A program made the translations under genes and the position numbers. Shown here piece by piece: positions 1 to 9,222 of a stretch of DNA of 64,000 bases. Numbering within the stretch: position 1 is the first letter of the stretch; every line of letters begins with the position of its first letter. Source of the stretch: Vibrio amylolyticus (GTDB lineage Bacteria > Pseudomonadota > Gammaproteobacteria > Enterobacterales > Vibrionaceae); NCBI RefSeq assembly GCF_023145695.1, contig NZ_JAJHVV010000003.1, positions 62,001 through 126,000 on the forward strand, read 5' to 3'. Under the pieces are notes generated by a model. The model searched no databases and was not told the origin of the DNA. It saw only the letters and a list, made by a program, of their open reading frames with translations.

Positions 1-674
1 TAGAAGTCGTGGAATACGGAATTTTCAGGGTCAACGACTAATAGCTTCGTGTTGTGTTGTTGGTAGCGGATAAAGCGGCCAATAGTTGCAGAAGTCCCGC
101 CTGTACCGGGGCTCATAACGATCCAGTCTGGAACGGGGTGGTCTTCTAGCTCCATCTGACTAAAGATAGAGTTCGCAATATTGTTGTTACCACGCCAATC
201 AGTTGCGCGTTCTGCGTACGTAAACTGATCCATATAGTGACCATCAAGCTCTTCTGCTAGACGATAAGACTCAGCATAAATTTGGTCAGAGCGATCAACA
301 AGGTGAGCTTTACCACCATACAATTCAATTTGCTCGATCTTCTTAGTCGCGGTTGTTTTTGGCATCACGGCAATAAATGGCAAGCCTAGTAGACGAGCGA
401 AGTACGCTTCTGAAACGGCAGTACTGCCAGAAGACGATTCGATAATCGTTGTTGTAGGGCCAACTTTACCGTTACAAAGAGCGTATAAGAACAGAGAGCG
501 AGCTAGACGGTGCTTTAAAGAGCCCGTTGGGTGTGTACTTTCGTCTTTAAGATAAACGTCGATGCCTTCGATACTTGGCAGTTCAAGTTTAATTAAATGG
601 GTATCAGCCGAGCGTTGAAAGTCCGCTTCAATTTTACGAATCGCGTTGTTAATCCAGTTATGGTCAGTACACAT
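1..674 (-). CDS. PLP-dependent cysteine synthase/desulfhydrase family protein (partial, C-terminus outside window)
   Basis: The first 224 codons of a fold-type II PLP enzyme of the cysteine synthase / cystathionine beta-synthase family, which catalyses beta-replacement or beta-elimination on cysteine-like amino acids in the cytoplasm. The expected PLP lysine lies in HPTGSLKHR near residue 52, followed by an SSSGSTA substrate-binding loop and a PGTGGTSA phosphate-binding loop. The start at 674 (MCTDHNWI) follows the SD-like AGGAG-type stretch at about 680. A divergent Lrp/AsnC regulator lies about 120 bp away. Pairing of cysteine-degrading enzymes with Lrp-type regulators (E. coli DecR/CyuA) is known, so a cysteine desulfhydrase role under that regulator is my inference. 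A cysteine synthase activity is the alternative. The gene runs off the left edge. Confidence 0.8.
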   Translation of the reverse strand, partial: MCTDHNWINNAIRKIEADFQRSADTHLIKLELPSIEGIDVYLKDESTHPTGSLKHRLARSLFLYALCNGKVGPTTTIIESSSGSTAVSEAYFARLLGLPFIAVMPKTTATKKIEQIELYGGKAHLVDRSDQIYAESYRLAEELDGHYMDQFTYAERATDWRGNNNIANSIFSQMELEDHPVPDWIVMSPGTGGTSATIGRFIRYQQHNTKLLVVDPENSVFHDF

Positions 675-798
675 AAGGTCACTCCTTAAATTTATTATGC
701 TGATAATTTAACTATAAATTAGGAGAAAAACTTTGCTAATTTATCTGTATATAACGACAATAAGAGAATTATTTTCTCTTATTTGGAATCTAAGAAGA

Positions 799-1257
799 AT
801 GAAAGTTGATGATATTGACAAGCGCTTATTGAGGCAGCTTCAACTTGACGGGACGATCTCTCTCAATGACTTGGCAGAGTCTGTGAATCTGACCTCTACA
901 CCTTGTTGGAAGCGACTCAAAAAACTGGAAGAAGCAGGAGTTATCGAAAAGCGCGTCGCGCTACTTAATCCAGAAAGCTTAGGTTTATCATTTACAGCAT
1001 TTGTCATGGTGAAAACGAGCGATCACTCTCATGAGTGGTACAGTCATTTTGTAGAAACCGCGAGCGAATTCCCTGAGGTCATGGAGTTTTATCGTATGGC
1101 AGGCGAATATGACTATATGTTGAAAGTACTGGTCAAGGATATGAAGTGTTTTGATGAGTTTTATAAGAAGCTAGTCAACAGTGTTGATGGTATTTCAAAT
1201 GTTACTTCAACGTTTGCGATGGAGCCTTTAAAATATACAACGGCTCTGCCAATTTAA
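799..1257 (+). CDS. Lrp/AsnC family transcriptional regulator (DecR-like)
   Basis: A 152-residue Lrp/AsnC regulator. The N-terminal winged HTH starts at once with [15 protein letters not shown] and contains [23 protein letters not shown] as recognition region; a C-terminal RAM (ligand-binding) domain follows. The reading frame is open further upstream to 733, but the ATG at 799 gives the canonical family N-terminus and follows AAGAAG. It is divergent from the PLP cysteine enzyme at 1-674. E. coli DecR (YbaO), encoded in the same chromosomal neighbourhood, senses cysteine and activates a desulfidase operon, so a cysteine-responsive role is a reasonable inference. The direct target cannot be proven from sequence. 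Confidence 0.88.
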   Translation: MKVDDIDKRLLRQLQLDGTISLNDLAESVNLTSTPCWKRLKKLEEAGVIEKRVALLNPESLGLSFTAFVMVKTSDHSHEWYSHFVETASEFPEVMEFYRMAGEYDYMLKVLVKDMKCFDEFYKKLVNSVDGISNVTSTFAMEPLKYTTALPI

Positions 1258-1277
1258 AATATTTATCGTCGTTGGCT

Positions 1278-1309
1278 AAAAAGCCCTAACGAAAGAAGTC
1301 GATAGGGCT
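1278..1309 (-). terminator. Rho-independent terminator of tesB
   Basis: Inverted repeat AGCCCTA / TAGGGCT with a 14-nt loop. On the minus strand it is followed by a TTTTT run. It lies 26 bp beyond the tesB stop codon and also between the convergent lrp-type gene and tesB. Confidence 0.6.
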
Positions 1310-1335
1310 GAAAGTGGTGTAGGGTGAGCCGATCT

Positions 1336-2196
1336 CTACTTAGTAAAGCGCATCACTCCTTCTTGCATTGCACTCGCCACTAAGTCGCCTTGGCTGTTGT
1401 AAATCTCTCCGCGAACCAAACCACGTGTATTACTCGCGGTTGGGCTATCGATAACATAGAGAAGCCACTCATCCATTTTAAATGGACGGTGGAACCAGAT
1501 AGAGTGGTCAATTGTCGCGACTTGGAAGTTTGGTGTCATCAATGAGACTTCATGTGGATGCAGAGCCGTAACGAGAAAGCCCCAATCAGACGCATACCCT
1601 AATAGGTATTGATGAATAAGTTGGCTGTCTGGCATGTCACCATTGGCTCGCATCCACAGGTATTGTTTTGGTTCTTCCTTTTGCGGGTTTAATGGGTTAA
1701 CCACTTTAACTGGGCGCATTTCAATCGCTTTATCGCCACAGAATATTTTCTTTAGCTTTTCTGGCAGCATGTGAGCAACGCTGGCTGCTAACTCAGACTC
1801 GGAGCGAAAGTTCTCGGGCCCCGGGACATCTGGCATTGTATTTTGGTGTTCAAATCCCGGTGCATCGCCATGGTAAGAGGCGGTCAGGTAAAAAATTGGT
1901 CGTCCGTTTTGAATCGCTTTGACACGTCTTGTGCTAAAGCTCTTACCATCGCGTAGATTTTCGACATCATAAATAATCGGCTTTTCAGGATCGCCGGGGT
2001 AGAGGAAATAGCTGTGAAAAGAGTGCACGGTTCTATCAGCTTCAACGGTATATCGAGATGCAGAAAGTGCTTGGCCAATCACCTGACCACCATAAACTTG
2101 GGGTAGCCCTAGGTTTTCACTCTGACCGCGAAAAAGTCCTTCTTCTAGTTTTTCCAATTTAAGCAGGCTAAGTAGCTCTTTTAAGGCGTTACTCAT
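1336..2196 (-). CDS. tesB: Acyl-CoA thioesterase II
   Basis: A 286-residue protein of exactly the E. coli TesB length. It consists of two hot-dog domains in tandem. The conserved start region ([19 protein letters not shown]), [11 protein letters not shown], and the C-terminal LDHS-like segment [13 protein letters not shown] carrying the catalytic Asp are all visible. It hydrolyses medium- and long-chain acyl-CoA to free fatty acid and CoA in the cytoplasm. It is divergent from the YbaY-type lipoprotein, and atl lies one gene further, the same group as in E. coli (tesB-ybaY-ffs-atl). Start ATG at 2196 is preceded by AAAAGAG. Confidence 0.95.
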   Translation of the reverse strand: MSNALKELLSLLKLEKLEEGLFRGQSENLGLPQVYGGQVIGQALSASRYTVEADRTVHSFHSYFLYPGDPEKPIIYDVENLRDGKSFSTRRVKAIQNGRPIFYLTASYHGDAPGFEHQNTMPDVPGPENFRSESELAASVAHMLPEKLKKIFCGDKAIEMRPVKVVNPLNPQKEEPKQYLWMRANGDMPDSQLIHQYLLGYASDWGFLVTALHPHEVSLMTPNFQVATIDHSIWFHRPFKMDEWLLYVIDSPTASNTRGLVRGEIYNSQGDLVASAMQEGVMRFTK

Positions 2197-2353
2197 CTCT
2201 TTTGACCTTATACATTTTCTATACTAAACATTTAGCATAGGTTGACGGTTTTTTAACTAAGTCAAAATACTGTCAGCTTATTGAAGATATGGATGACAGG
2301 TTATCAAACTGGTCATACAATTGCTTTGATTTTACTATTTTAAGAGAGACGTT

Positions 2354-2785
2354 ATGAAAAAGGCACTATTACTTATCATGTCGGTTGTTTTTGGCGCAAT
2401 TTTAGTAGGTTGCCAGTCTTCAGATCAACAAGCAGGCATGAGTCATGTGGATTCGATTACTGGAACAGTAGCCTATCGCGAACGTATTGCATTGCCTGAG
2501 AATGCACTTGTTACCGTGACACTACAAGATATCTCTTTAGCTGATGCTCCATCAGTTGTGATTGCAAAACATCGCTTTGAGAGCAACGGTGCTCAAGTAC
2601 CGTTTAATTTTGACCTTGCTTATGACACCAATAAAATTAAAGAGAACCATCGTTATAGTGTAAGTGCAAAAATTGAAGTTGATGGAAAGTTACGCTTTAT
2701 TACTGATACTAACTACTCAGTGATTACCGACCAAAACGAAACTAAGAACGTTGATATGCGTTTAATTAGCGTAGGTAATAAGTAA
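2354..2785 (+). CDS. ybaY: YbaY-family lipoprotein
   Basis: A 143-residue lipoprotein. The signal peptide ends in a lipobox (ILVGC, Cys at residue 20), so the mature protein is lipid-anchored in the cell envelope. The remainder (VTGTVAYRERIALPENALVTVTLQD-type beta-rich sequence; middle part reads SITGTVAYRERIALPENA) fits the YbaY / secretin-pilotin-like fold family, which is about one beta-sandwich domain. Function in this family is unclear. It lies between tesB and atl exactly as ybaY does in E. coli, which supports the assignment. SD AGAGAC precedes the ATG. The symbol is by family and synteny, not by known function. Confidence 0.8.
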   Translation: MKKALLLIMSVVFGAILVGCQSSDQQAGMSHVDSITGTVAYRERIALPENALVTVTLQDISLADAPSVVIAKHRFESNGAQVPFNFDLAYDTNKIKENHRYSVSAKIEVDGKLRFITDTNYSVITDQNETKNVDMRLISVGNK

Positions 2786-2831
2786 AACTATTATCGCTAT
2801 CTTAGCACTTTTAGTGGCTGCCTCTTATCAT

Positions 2832-3134
2832 TTAAGGTTGCCACTGATAGAGCTTTAATCTGATTTTTCCCTTCCCACTGACTTCAATCCCTTCCACTAA
2901 TAACCTCTCTTTTTGCCGTTGTAATGATTCTCCTTGAAGAGATATTTGGCCTTGGCTGTTAACTACTCTATGCCAAGGAAGCTGAGTGTCTCTCGGTAAA
3001 TTCGACAAGACTCTTCCCACTTGCCTCGCGTAGCCGGGGTAACCTGCTAACTTTGCGACAACACCATAACTTGTTACTTTTCCTTGTGGAATTTGGTGAA
3101 TTACTGCAAAGATTTGTACTGAGAATTGGTCCAT
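2832..3134 (-). CDS. atl: Alkyltransferase-like protein (non-catalytic MGMT homologue)
   Basis: A 100-residue protein matching the C-terminal DNA-binding domain of O6-alkylguanine-DNA alkyltransferases. The alkyl-acceptor motif PCHR is replaced by PWHR (near residue 52), the hallmark of ATL proteins. These bind O6-alkylguanine lesions without repairing them and hand them to nucleotide excision repair. The helix-turn-helix region with the arginine finger (GYPGYARQVGRVL) is intact. E. coli Atl (YbaZ) sits in the same neighbourhood. The stop codon is only 46 bp from the convergent YbaY-type gene. The start ATG at 3134 is divergent from the membrane protein at 3185. Confidence 0.93.
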   Translation of the reverse strand: MDQFSVQIFAVIHQIPQGKVTSYGVVAKLAGYPGYARQVGRVLSNLPRDTQLPWHRVVNSQGQISLQGESLQRQKERLLVEGIEVSGKGKIRLKLYQWQP

Positions 3135-3184
3135 ACTGAGGTTATCCTAGAGTTAAATACCACGGATTGGTATAAGGAGAGAGC

Positions 3185-3925
3185 ATGATATTTTCTACAT
3201 TTCAGTTCTTGATTACAACATTATTGGCCGCAGTTTGTGCCCGTGCCCTTAGTATAAGTGATGGTGAAGTGCCGTTGATCGCTTTGGTTATACCCGCACT
3301 TTGGATTCTCCCTCAAGGTGGTGTCGCTGGTTTAACCTTGCTCGGAGCAATGACGGCTTATGGGATGACATTATCGAGTCAGCCATTCTCGCTTTCCGTC
3401 AGTCTTTGGATGTTAGTCCCACTACTGATGGTCATTTTTTCAAGACGAAGCAGCATAACCGTTATTCTCACCACCTCACTGATCGTTATTGCGTTGCAAG
3501 TGGGTATCATGCTCACTCAGTCTTCAGGGAAGCTAGATGGCAGTGCGATGCTTACTCTCGTTCAAATCATATCAATTATTGTTGTCTGGTGGTCAGCAAA
3601 TCACTGGCGACGTTCTGATAAACACAGTTGGTGGCCGTTGTTGTTTATTCTTCCTTTGTGGATCGCAGGATCACCATTTGCTGTTCTAATCTCTCTTTGC
3701 ATTACAGGCATGATTGCTTCAATTGAAACACTACATCGACTCAATAACTTTAAGTGGACTAAGCTTCTTTGTTGGTCGCTACCTAGCGTTGGCTTTGCTG
3801 CCTTGATGATATCCCCGGTGGTTGAAGTACCAAAACCTGTCTTTGTTGTTTGGATATGTTTACTTGCGACGGCGTGGATGACGGACTACATGCTGCGTAG
3901 CTTTGAAGAATCGGAACAGTTGTAG
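3185..3925 (+). CDS. Polytopic inner membrane protein of unknown function (paralogue of 32901-33650)
   Basis: A 246-residue, very hydrophobic protein with roughly eight predicted membrane segments and few charged residues; it ends in a short charged tail (RSFEESEQL). I do not recognise the family. A second copy at 32901-33650 shares the same length, LIPALW(I/V)LPQ, PLLMVIFSRRSS and WMTDY(M/I)LRS at equivalent places, so the two are clear paralogues. The conserved basic loop FSRRSS and the C-terminal TAWMTDY motif are candidates for functional sites. Start ATG is preceded by a strong SD (AAGGAGAGAGC). It stands alone between atl and the GGDEF gene. Confidence 0.8.
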   Translation: MIFSTFQFLITTLLAAVCARALSISDGEVPLIALVIPALWILPQGGVAGLTLLGAMTAYGMTLSSQPFSLSVSLWMLVPLLMVIFSRRSSITVILTTSLIVIALQVGIMLTQSSGKLDGSAMLTLVQIISIIVVWWSANHWRRSDKHSWWPLLFILPLWIAGSPFAVLISLCITGMIASIETLHRLNNFKWTKLLCWSLPSVGFAALMISPVVEVPKPVFVVWICLLATAWMTDYMLRSFEESEQL

Positions 3926-4038
3926 GTCGACTAAAAAGCACAATCTATTAGATCGAGTGCATATTTTATGTTTGTTCGCATTGCATATATATAGAAAATC
4001 TATATGTTTCAGTTATGCGTACGGATTATGGCAGAGAG

Positions 4039-6048
4039 ATGAAAAAGCAATTTCGAACTCGGACTGTTCTAATGTTCATAATTATACTGAGTTCAGTTAG
4101 TGGTTCTGTCACTGCATTTGAGAATCGTCCCCACTTTACAGTGTCTACAGAAGCTGATGACATCATTACAAGAGTATTGTTTGATGCCATTGGTGAAAAC
4201 TTTGGCTTGAAGTTTGATTACGTACAACAGCCAAATTTTGAGGCTATCTTGAATTCGATTGAAAACGGGAATAGTGATTTTGCTGCTAACATAACTTATA
4301 CAGAGGAGCGCTCTAGGCGTTTCGATTTCTCGCAACCCACCAATATTGAATATACCTATCTGTATAGCTACCAAAATCTGGATCTAGCGAAGGTTAAACG
4401 ACTCGGTGTTCCAGAGGGAACAGTCTACTCTGATTTGATTTCTATAAATTATCCAGAAATAGAGATCATTTTATATAACGGGCACGATCATGCCGTTCAG
4501 CTACTGGAATCTCGTCAAGTCGAAGGGGTTATAGATGCAATCAATCAACTAAAGCCACTGCTCTTGAAAGGCTTTGGTGCACAGTTGTTAAATGATTATC
4601 TCTCGATACAACCTGTCTCGATTATCACCCCTACGGGCAAGAATAGTGTTTTGCTTGCTCGCTTCGTATCATTTATTCACTCTGCTGAATTTCAAAAACA
4701 ATTAAGAGAGTCCATCGAAAAATACCAACTCGAAATAAGGACTCAAGCCTTAAGACAATCGATTATTGAAAGTGATCTTAACTTAACGCGAACATTGAAA
4801 ATCAAATTACAAAATGTCAGCCCTTATGCATTTTATACAACTCAGAATCATGTTCACGGGATTGGTGTAGAACTCGTTAAACGCAGCTGTGAAATACTGA
4901 TGTTTAATTGTGAGATAGTCAGTACCCAAGAGGAAAGTTGGGAAAGTATGTATGACGACCTTCTCAATAAAAAAATTGATATATTGGCGCCACTCGCTAT
5001 TTCTGAAAGACGAAAAGCATTGATGAATTTTTCTGATGTGCACTATCAGTCTGACGCGATTTTACTTAAAAGAGAGGGCTATAAAGAGAACGTCTATCGT
5101 AACGTCTCAGAATTGGTTGTCGAAAGGATTGGGGTTATCAAAAAAGGGTTTATACACGAATTATTTAGTCAGCTCTTACCGAATAAGGAGTTTACCTTTT
5201 ATAACAGCCGGGAAGAGAAGCTAAACGGTCTACTTAAAGGGGAAGTTGACTATATCGTGATGAATGAGACGAACTTCAATCGCGAGTTACGTAAGAGCAA
5301 GCATTTATTACCAATAGAAAAAGACGCATTAATAGGGGACTTTTACACCGCCAATATCGCATTCGCTTTTCCAAAAAATGAGTTGGGTGAGAAGCTAGTC
5401 CCGTTTTTTAACCAAGCGATTCAAATGATCGATATAAAGAAAATTCAAGCCAAATATGACCTTCAGCCAGATTGGCGTTCAATTCTGTTAGCGGAAAAAA
5501 GGTTTGCTCAAAGGGCTCAATGGCTATTTACACTTGTTATCGCTTTTATGGTGATAGTGAGTATGTATTTACACGTTCAATCAACCACCGATAATTTAAC
5601 GCGATTAAAGAACCGTAGAGCATTGCATCGACGCTATCGGGCTGGTGTTGGGGCTAATCTGACGCTTATCTATTTGGATATTAATGACTTTAAAATAATT
5701 AATGATACTTATGGGCATGAGGTTGGAGATGATGTCTTACGCCAAGTTTCTCATCAAATTCGCAAAGTTTGGCGTGGTAGCTGTTACCGAATCGGCGGGG
5801 ATGAATTTATATTGGTTGGGGTTATTCAAGAAAAACACCTAACCGCAACGATTAACCAACTAACGAAAGTAAATTACCATAACTTACAACAGAGCTTGAA
5901 CCTTGATGTTTATCTCGCTATCGGTGTCTCTTCTCCAAGAAAACGCTTTATGTCGTTGGAAAGCGCGATGGACGATGCCGATAAGAAAATGTATCGCAAT
6001 AAGCACAGTAACGTCTGCCAAGGCGAGTTTATGTTTGGGCATCAATAG
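4039..6048 (+). CDS. Diguanylate cyclase with two periplasmic solute-binding sensor domains
   Basis: About 669 residues. A signal/anchor segment (VLMFIIILSSVSGSVTA) is followed by two bacterial extracellular solute-binding (SBP_bac_3-like) domains in tandem, roughly residues 30-235 and 255-480. Then come a membrane helix (WLFTLVIAFMVIVSMYL) and a GGDEF domain whose signature GGDEF is intact near residue 586. The architecture suggests that a small amino-acid-like ligand in the periplasm controls c-di-GMP synthesis. No RxxD inhibitory I-site is seen at the usual position before GGDEF, so product feedback may be absent. The frame is open to 4015; I chose ATG 4039 because GAGAG precedes it and the signal peptide then has a normal n-region. 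Confidence 0.88.
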   Translation: MKKQFRTRTVLMFIIILSSVSGSVTAFENRPHFTVSTEADDIITRVLFDAIGENFGLKFDYVQQPNFEAILNSIENGNSDFAANITYTEERSRRFDFSQPTNIEYTYLYSYQNLDLAKVKRLGVPEGTVYSDLISINYPEIEIILYNGHDHAVQLLESRQVEGVIDAINQLKPLLLKGFGAQLLNDYLSIQPVSIITPTGKNSVLLARFVSFIHSAEFQKQLRESIEKYQLEIRTQALRQSIIESDLNLTRTLKIKLQNVSPYAFYTTQNHVHGIGVELVKRSCEILMFNCEIVSTQEESWESMYDDLLNKKIDILAPLAISERRKALMNFSDVHYQSDAILLKREGYKENVYRNVSELVVERIGVIKKGFIHELFSQLLPNKEFTFYNSREEKLNGLLKGEVDYIVMNETNFNRELRKSKHLLPIEKDALIGDFYTANIAFAFPKNELGEKLVPFFNQAIQMIDIKKIQAKYDLQPDWRSILLAEKRFAQRAQWLFTLVIAFMVIVSMYLHVQSTTDNLTRLKNRRALHRRYRAGVGANLTLIYLDINDFKIINDTYGHEVGDDVLRQVSHQIRKVWRGSCYRIGGDEFILVGVIQEKHLTATINQLTKVNYHNLQQSLNLDVYLAIGVSSPRKRFMSLESAMDDADKKMYRNKHSNVCQGEFMFGHQ

Positions 6049-6170
6049 GCAACTTAAGAAAAGCAGGTATGTGTTGAGTAATCCAGAGTAAGAAAAAGAG
6101 TCACTTCTACACAAACTGGTTAAAGCCTAAACACTTGGTTCTGATGTAAAGCAAATAACGCACATACGAC

Positions 6171-6199
6171 TTGCAATGCCATCGGCTATGGCTGATAAT
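6171..6199 (+). promoter_or_regulatory. Candidate sigma70 promoter of ffs
   Basis: TTGCAA (6171-6176) and GATAAT (6194-6199) are separated by 17 bp. Transcription would start near 6206, about 30 nt before the mature 4.5S RNA; this fits a 5' leader removed by RNase P as in E. coli. A second possible -10 (TAATAC, 6216-6221) exists. Confidence 0.5.
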
Positions 6200-6236
6200 C
6201 CATCTCGCTCTTAGGTAATACTAAGAAAAAGAATCT

Positions 6237-6346
6237 ATGGAGGCCTTGGTCCTCCCGCAACACTAACTTGTGAACTCGGTCAGGCCTGGAAGGGAGCAGC
6301 CGCAGCAGGCGACGTGTGTGCCGGGATGTGGCTGGGGTCTCCGCCC
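6237..6346 (+). ncRNA. ffs: 4.5S signal recognition particle RNA
   Basis: Contains the highly conserved SRP RNA apical sequence GGTCAGGCCTGGAAGGGAGC and the matching internal-loop strand GCAGGCGACGTGTGTGCCGGG. The arms around it (GGAG near 6239 with CTCC near 6339; TCCCGCAAC with GCCGGGATGT) form the long hairpin. It binds Ffh and guides membrane proteins to FtsY/SecYEG. Length is close to the 114 nt of E. coli 4.5S RNA. End points are estimated from the terminal pairing. It is followed by a strong terminator. Confidence 0.96.
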
Positions 6347-6350
6347 CTTA

Positions 6351-6379
6351 AAAAAGCCGCTCTTTATGAGCGGCTTTTT
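6351..6379 (+). terminator. Rho-independent terminator of ffs
   Basis: GCCGCTC / GAGCGGC stem with a TTTAT loop followed by TTTTT; an A-run precedes the stem. Confidence 0.9.
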
Positions 6380-6467
6380 GCTATCTAAAATTCAAAAATA
6401 TCCCCTTTCTTCAAGGTGTTTCGTACTCGACATTGCGCACGCCTTTTTGTAATTGAGAATAAGCCGT

Positions 6468-7403
6468 TTATCGAATCGGAGAAACAAACTCATTAGGCTT
6501 GAGTGCGACTAAAGAGCAGCTAACGTGTTGTAGAATATTTTCGGCAGTATTGCCAATCACAACACCAGGAATCCCGGTTCGTGCAATGGTTCCCATGACC
6601 AACACATCAATCCCCAGATCGAGAACGCAGCTTGGGATCTCGGTGTCTGCAACTCCATGAAGGTGATGTACGATATTTTCACCTCCAATAGAAGACTCTG
6701 CAATTAACGCGTTTAATTTTGCAAGATGATCTAAACGTGCCTGTTCAATGTTTTGATTGAGTTCGTCGTCTGACATTTTTATCCATGATTGGTTGTCCAA
6801 GTAATGTTGCAGTTGGTACACCCAGCAAGTGACGATGTGTAGCCGACTATCACTGCTATCGGCAATCGATCTGGCGACGTCCAATAGTTTTAAAGAGAGC
6901 TTCTTTTGCTCCAATGTTGAAATGTCTGGATCGATCGCAACAGCGACTCTTCGCTTCGTCATCGGTTTGGTGTTTGGACGGCTTAACCAAACAGGGGAAG
7001 GGCACTGGCGCAGGAGCATCATATCGATAGCTTTAAAGCCTTTACTGCTCTCTTCGATTGGTTCCGCTTCCTTTATTACAAGGTCAATCTCCTGATTTTG
7101 TACATGACGAATAATACGAACAACGGGTTTGTCGCCGCTATCGAGCGTTATTGGAAAGTTATTTGGGTTTTTATCAAGGTTGTTTTTTGAAATTACGTCA
7201 CAGATACGAGTACGTAGACCATCACATAATGATTGTTCGTAAGTATCGGCGTAATCTGACATGTTTTCAGGAAGAGAAGGACAAACGATCAGTGCCTGTA
7301 AATCAGCGTTATTGTGCGTAGAAAGTTTGATGGACTGACCGAGAGAGTCACTACTACAGTTTAGTCCCTGATCTACAAAAAGAATATTGCTAAATTGTGT
7401 CAT
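6468..7403 (-). CDS. Universal stress protein, tandem domains (UspE-like)
   Basis: A 311-residue protein made of two Usp domains, the size and layout of UspE. The C-terminal domain carries the ATP-binding pattern G-x2-G-x9-G-N (GTIARTGIPGVVIGNTAE); the N-terminal domain is more diverged. UspE-type proteins act in the cytoplasm in stress resistance and motility. The frame is open to 7448, but ATG 7403 has a near-perfect SD (AAGGAGGT, about 5 nt upstream) and starts with the family-typical MTQFSNILFV. It is a single gene. Confidence 0.9.
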   Translation of the reverse strand: MTQFSNILFVDQGLNCSSDSLGQSIKLSTHNNADLQALIVCPSLPENMSDYADTYEQSLCDGLRTRICDVISKNNLDKNPNNFPITLDSGDKPVVRIIRHVQNQEIDLVIKEAEPIEESSKGFKAIDMMLLRQCPSPVWLSRPNTKPMTKRRVAVAIDPDISTLEQKKLSLKLLDVARSIADSSDSRLHIVTCWVYQLQHYLDNQSWIKMSDDELNQNIEQARLDHLAKLNALIAESSIGGENIVHHLHGVADTEIPSCVLDLGIDVLVMGTIARTGIPGVVIGNTAENILQHVSCSLVALKPNEFVSPIR

Positions 7404-7825
7404 ACCTACCTCCTTTATGAGTATTCCTAGATACGAGAGCAGTGCCATGATTCAAGCGGGTCGTAGGCTATTTAGTTTCTATTCCAATACTGACTCCAAC
7501 ACTTACATCAATATCACTACTTAGCTTGCTTTGTTACCTCTAACATTAGTGTATTTTCATTAACGGTGTTTATTTTTACTGCTGATTACAGGTTAATAGA
7601 AGTGCTGAAAATTTAACCTGACCTTAATCAAAATATCACTGAGGTCTCGAGTGCATGGCTCAAAACTCACCAAAACTATCGGTCTGTCATTTTGAATGTT
7701 TCGATTGAATCTAAGAATCAGTTATTTTTATGAAGAGCAGTATGGGAGGATGATTGTTAATAACGATTCAATGGAACAAATAATTTGATGTTGGTCTTAA
7801 CGTAAGTTGATAGTAGAAGTAAGGC
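7404..7825. other. Intergenic region without a supported gene
   Basis: About 420 bp upstream of the usp gene and downstream of the LysR gene. It is AT-rich. I see no open frame with a ribosome site and no tRNA-like fold. It presumably contains the usp promoter, which I could not place with confidence. Confidence 0.5.
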
Positions 7826-7872
7826 CAACAAAAAGAAACAACCAGAACTAAGGCTGGGCTTAACTCTGGTTG
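7826..7872 (-). terminator. Terminator of the YeiE-like LysR gene
   Basis: Inverted repeat CAACCAGA (7839-7846) / TCTGGTTG (7865-7872), followed on the minus strand by TTTCTTTTTG. It lies 55 bp beyond the LysR stop codon. Confidence 0.7.
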
Positions 7873-7927
7873 ATATTATCGATTGAACTCACTAAGCGAA
7901 AAGTTACCGCTAAATGATGTGCTTAGT

Positions 7928-8836
7928 TTAGTTATCGATTATTTTACGGTTTTTCATCATACGATGCGCTTCGCGCTTAAGGCACTCTAGCAGCGGATGA
8001 TCACCGACATCAGCACGCCAAATGAACGAGATGGCACGGTCCATTTTCAACTCTGGCACATTAAGAGCAGATAACTCTCCACGTTCGATGTTTGGAGCGA
8101 CATCGAGATAAGGCAGGCATGAAAGGTATTGACCGTTGGCAACCAGTGAACGAATAACGGGAACATAAGAGTGCTCTCGCCATACGTCTAAGTCAGGGAT
8201 TAAAGGTACCATCGCACTTTCAAAGATCTCACGCGTACCTGCGCCGCCTTCTCGTAAAACCCACTGAGCTTGCTCAAGCTGAGAAAGGCTGACCCGTTTG
8301 TGTTTTGTGTAAGGGTGATGGGAAGAGCTTACAACCACAAGGTGATCACGGCACCATTCTTCTTGATGGGTGCGATTATCATCACAGCGGCCTTCAATAA
8401 TACCAATATCATACTGATAATTGAGGACACCTTGAATAACTCGGTTGGTACTGCGAACTTCTACTTCCGTTCTTATCTCTGGGAAGTCACTATCAAGTTT
8501 ACTGATGAGTTCTGGTACTAAGTGTTCAGCCGGCGTTTGGCTAGCCCCTATGTTTATGCTGCCACTAAATAGGTGTTGGTCATAAAAACCAATCTCTATT
8601 TGTTCTGCATCTTGTAATAGGCGCTTAGCTTTTGGACGCAACCAATTGCCCCAGTGGCTTAATCGCATATCTTTGCCTTGGCGCACAAATAAGTCGCGAC
8701 CTAATAACTTTTCTAACTGACTTAGAGACATACTGGCAGCAGACTGGGTTACAGAAAGTCTTTCTGCTGCTTGGCTGACACTACCTAGCTCAGCGACAGC
8801 ATCAAATACTGCTAATTGTTTCAACGAATATCGCAC
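7928..8836 (-). CDS. LysR family transcriptional regulator (YeiE-like)
   Basis: A 302-residue LysR regulator. The N-terminal winged HTH reads MRYSLKQLAVFDAVAELGSV and TQSAASMSLSQLEKLLG; the effector domain carries LREGGAGTREIFE, a motif typical of the YeiE/CbbR-like branch. YeiE-type proteins regulate anion/sulfite-related membrane transport genes. It is divergent from the CBS-domain gene and the membrane protein at 9223-11401, separated by about 390 bp that contain a perfect palindrome (9071-9089). Control of that operon is therefore likely, by the usual LysR arrangement. The inducer is unknown. SD GGAGT precedes the start. Confidence 0.88.
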   Translation of the reverse strand: MRYSLKQLAVFDAVAELGSVSQAAERLSVTQSAASMSLSQLEKLLGRDLFVRQGKDMRLSHWGNWLRPKAKRLLQDAEQIEIGFYDQHLFSGSINIGASQTPAEHLVPELISKLDSDFPEIRTEVEVRSTNRVIQGVLNYQYDIGIIEGRCDDNRTHQEEWCRDHLVVVSSSHHPYTKHKRVSLSQLEQAQWVLREGGAGTREIFESAMVPLIPDLDVWREHSYVPVIRSLVANGQYLSCLPYLDVAPNIERGELSALNVPELKMDRAISFIWRADVGDHPLLECLKREAHRMMKNRKIIDN

Positions 8837-9222
8837 TCATACTCCTTTCACCTACATTATGTAGGGTGCACACAACGAAGTGTGCAGTAATTAATCAGTT
8901 GGTGAATCAAATTTATATATTAACAGCCTTCATTGTATCAATTTTTCTTTAGTTGGTAACCTAAGGATTTGTTACATATTAATCCTCCAAATCTCAACCG
9001 TTTAGATCTTCAATTCAGTATTTTTGATATTAATTTTTCTTGCTAGTTAGATTGCGTAGCGTTGACTTATGTATCAATTAATTTGATACTGATAATGATT
9101 AAAATAAATTTTACTAATTCAAATAAGCTGAGTAACATTCTCCTCAGCAGCTCACCAGAGACTGTTAATTCAATAATTATTAACGAGTTATAAACGGTGT
9201 TGGTTTAATTTAGGAGAATGTT
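8837..9222. other. Divergent regulatory region, no gene
   Basis: 386 bp, AT-rich, between the LysR gene and the CBS/transporter operon. It contains the palindrome at 9071-9089 and probably both promoters. The long leader before 9223 shows no supported open frame. Confidence 0.5.
9071..9089. promoter_or_regulatory. Candidate LysR operator
   Basis: Perfect inverted repeat GTATCAA-TTAAT-TTGATAC. Spacing and T/A-rich arms fit the T-N11-A class of LysR boxes. It lies about 130 bp before the CBS gene start. Confidence 0.4.

Noticed and set aside
3301..3618. 105-codon frame within the 8-helix membrane protein
   Set aside because: It lies out of frame inside a gene with a strong start signal and a paralogue that confirms the main frame.
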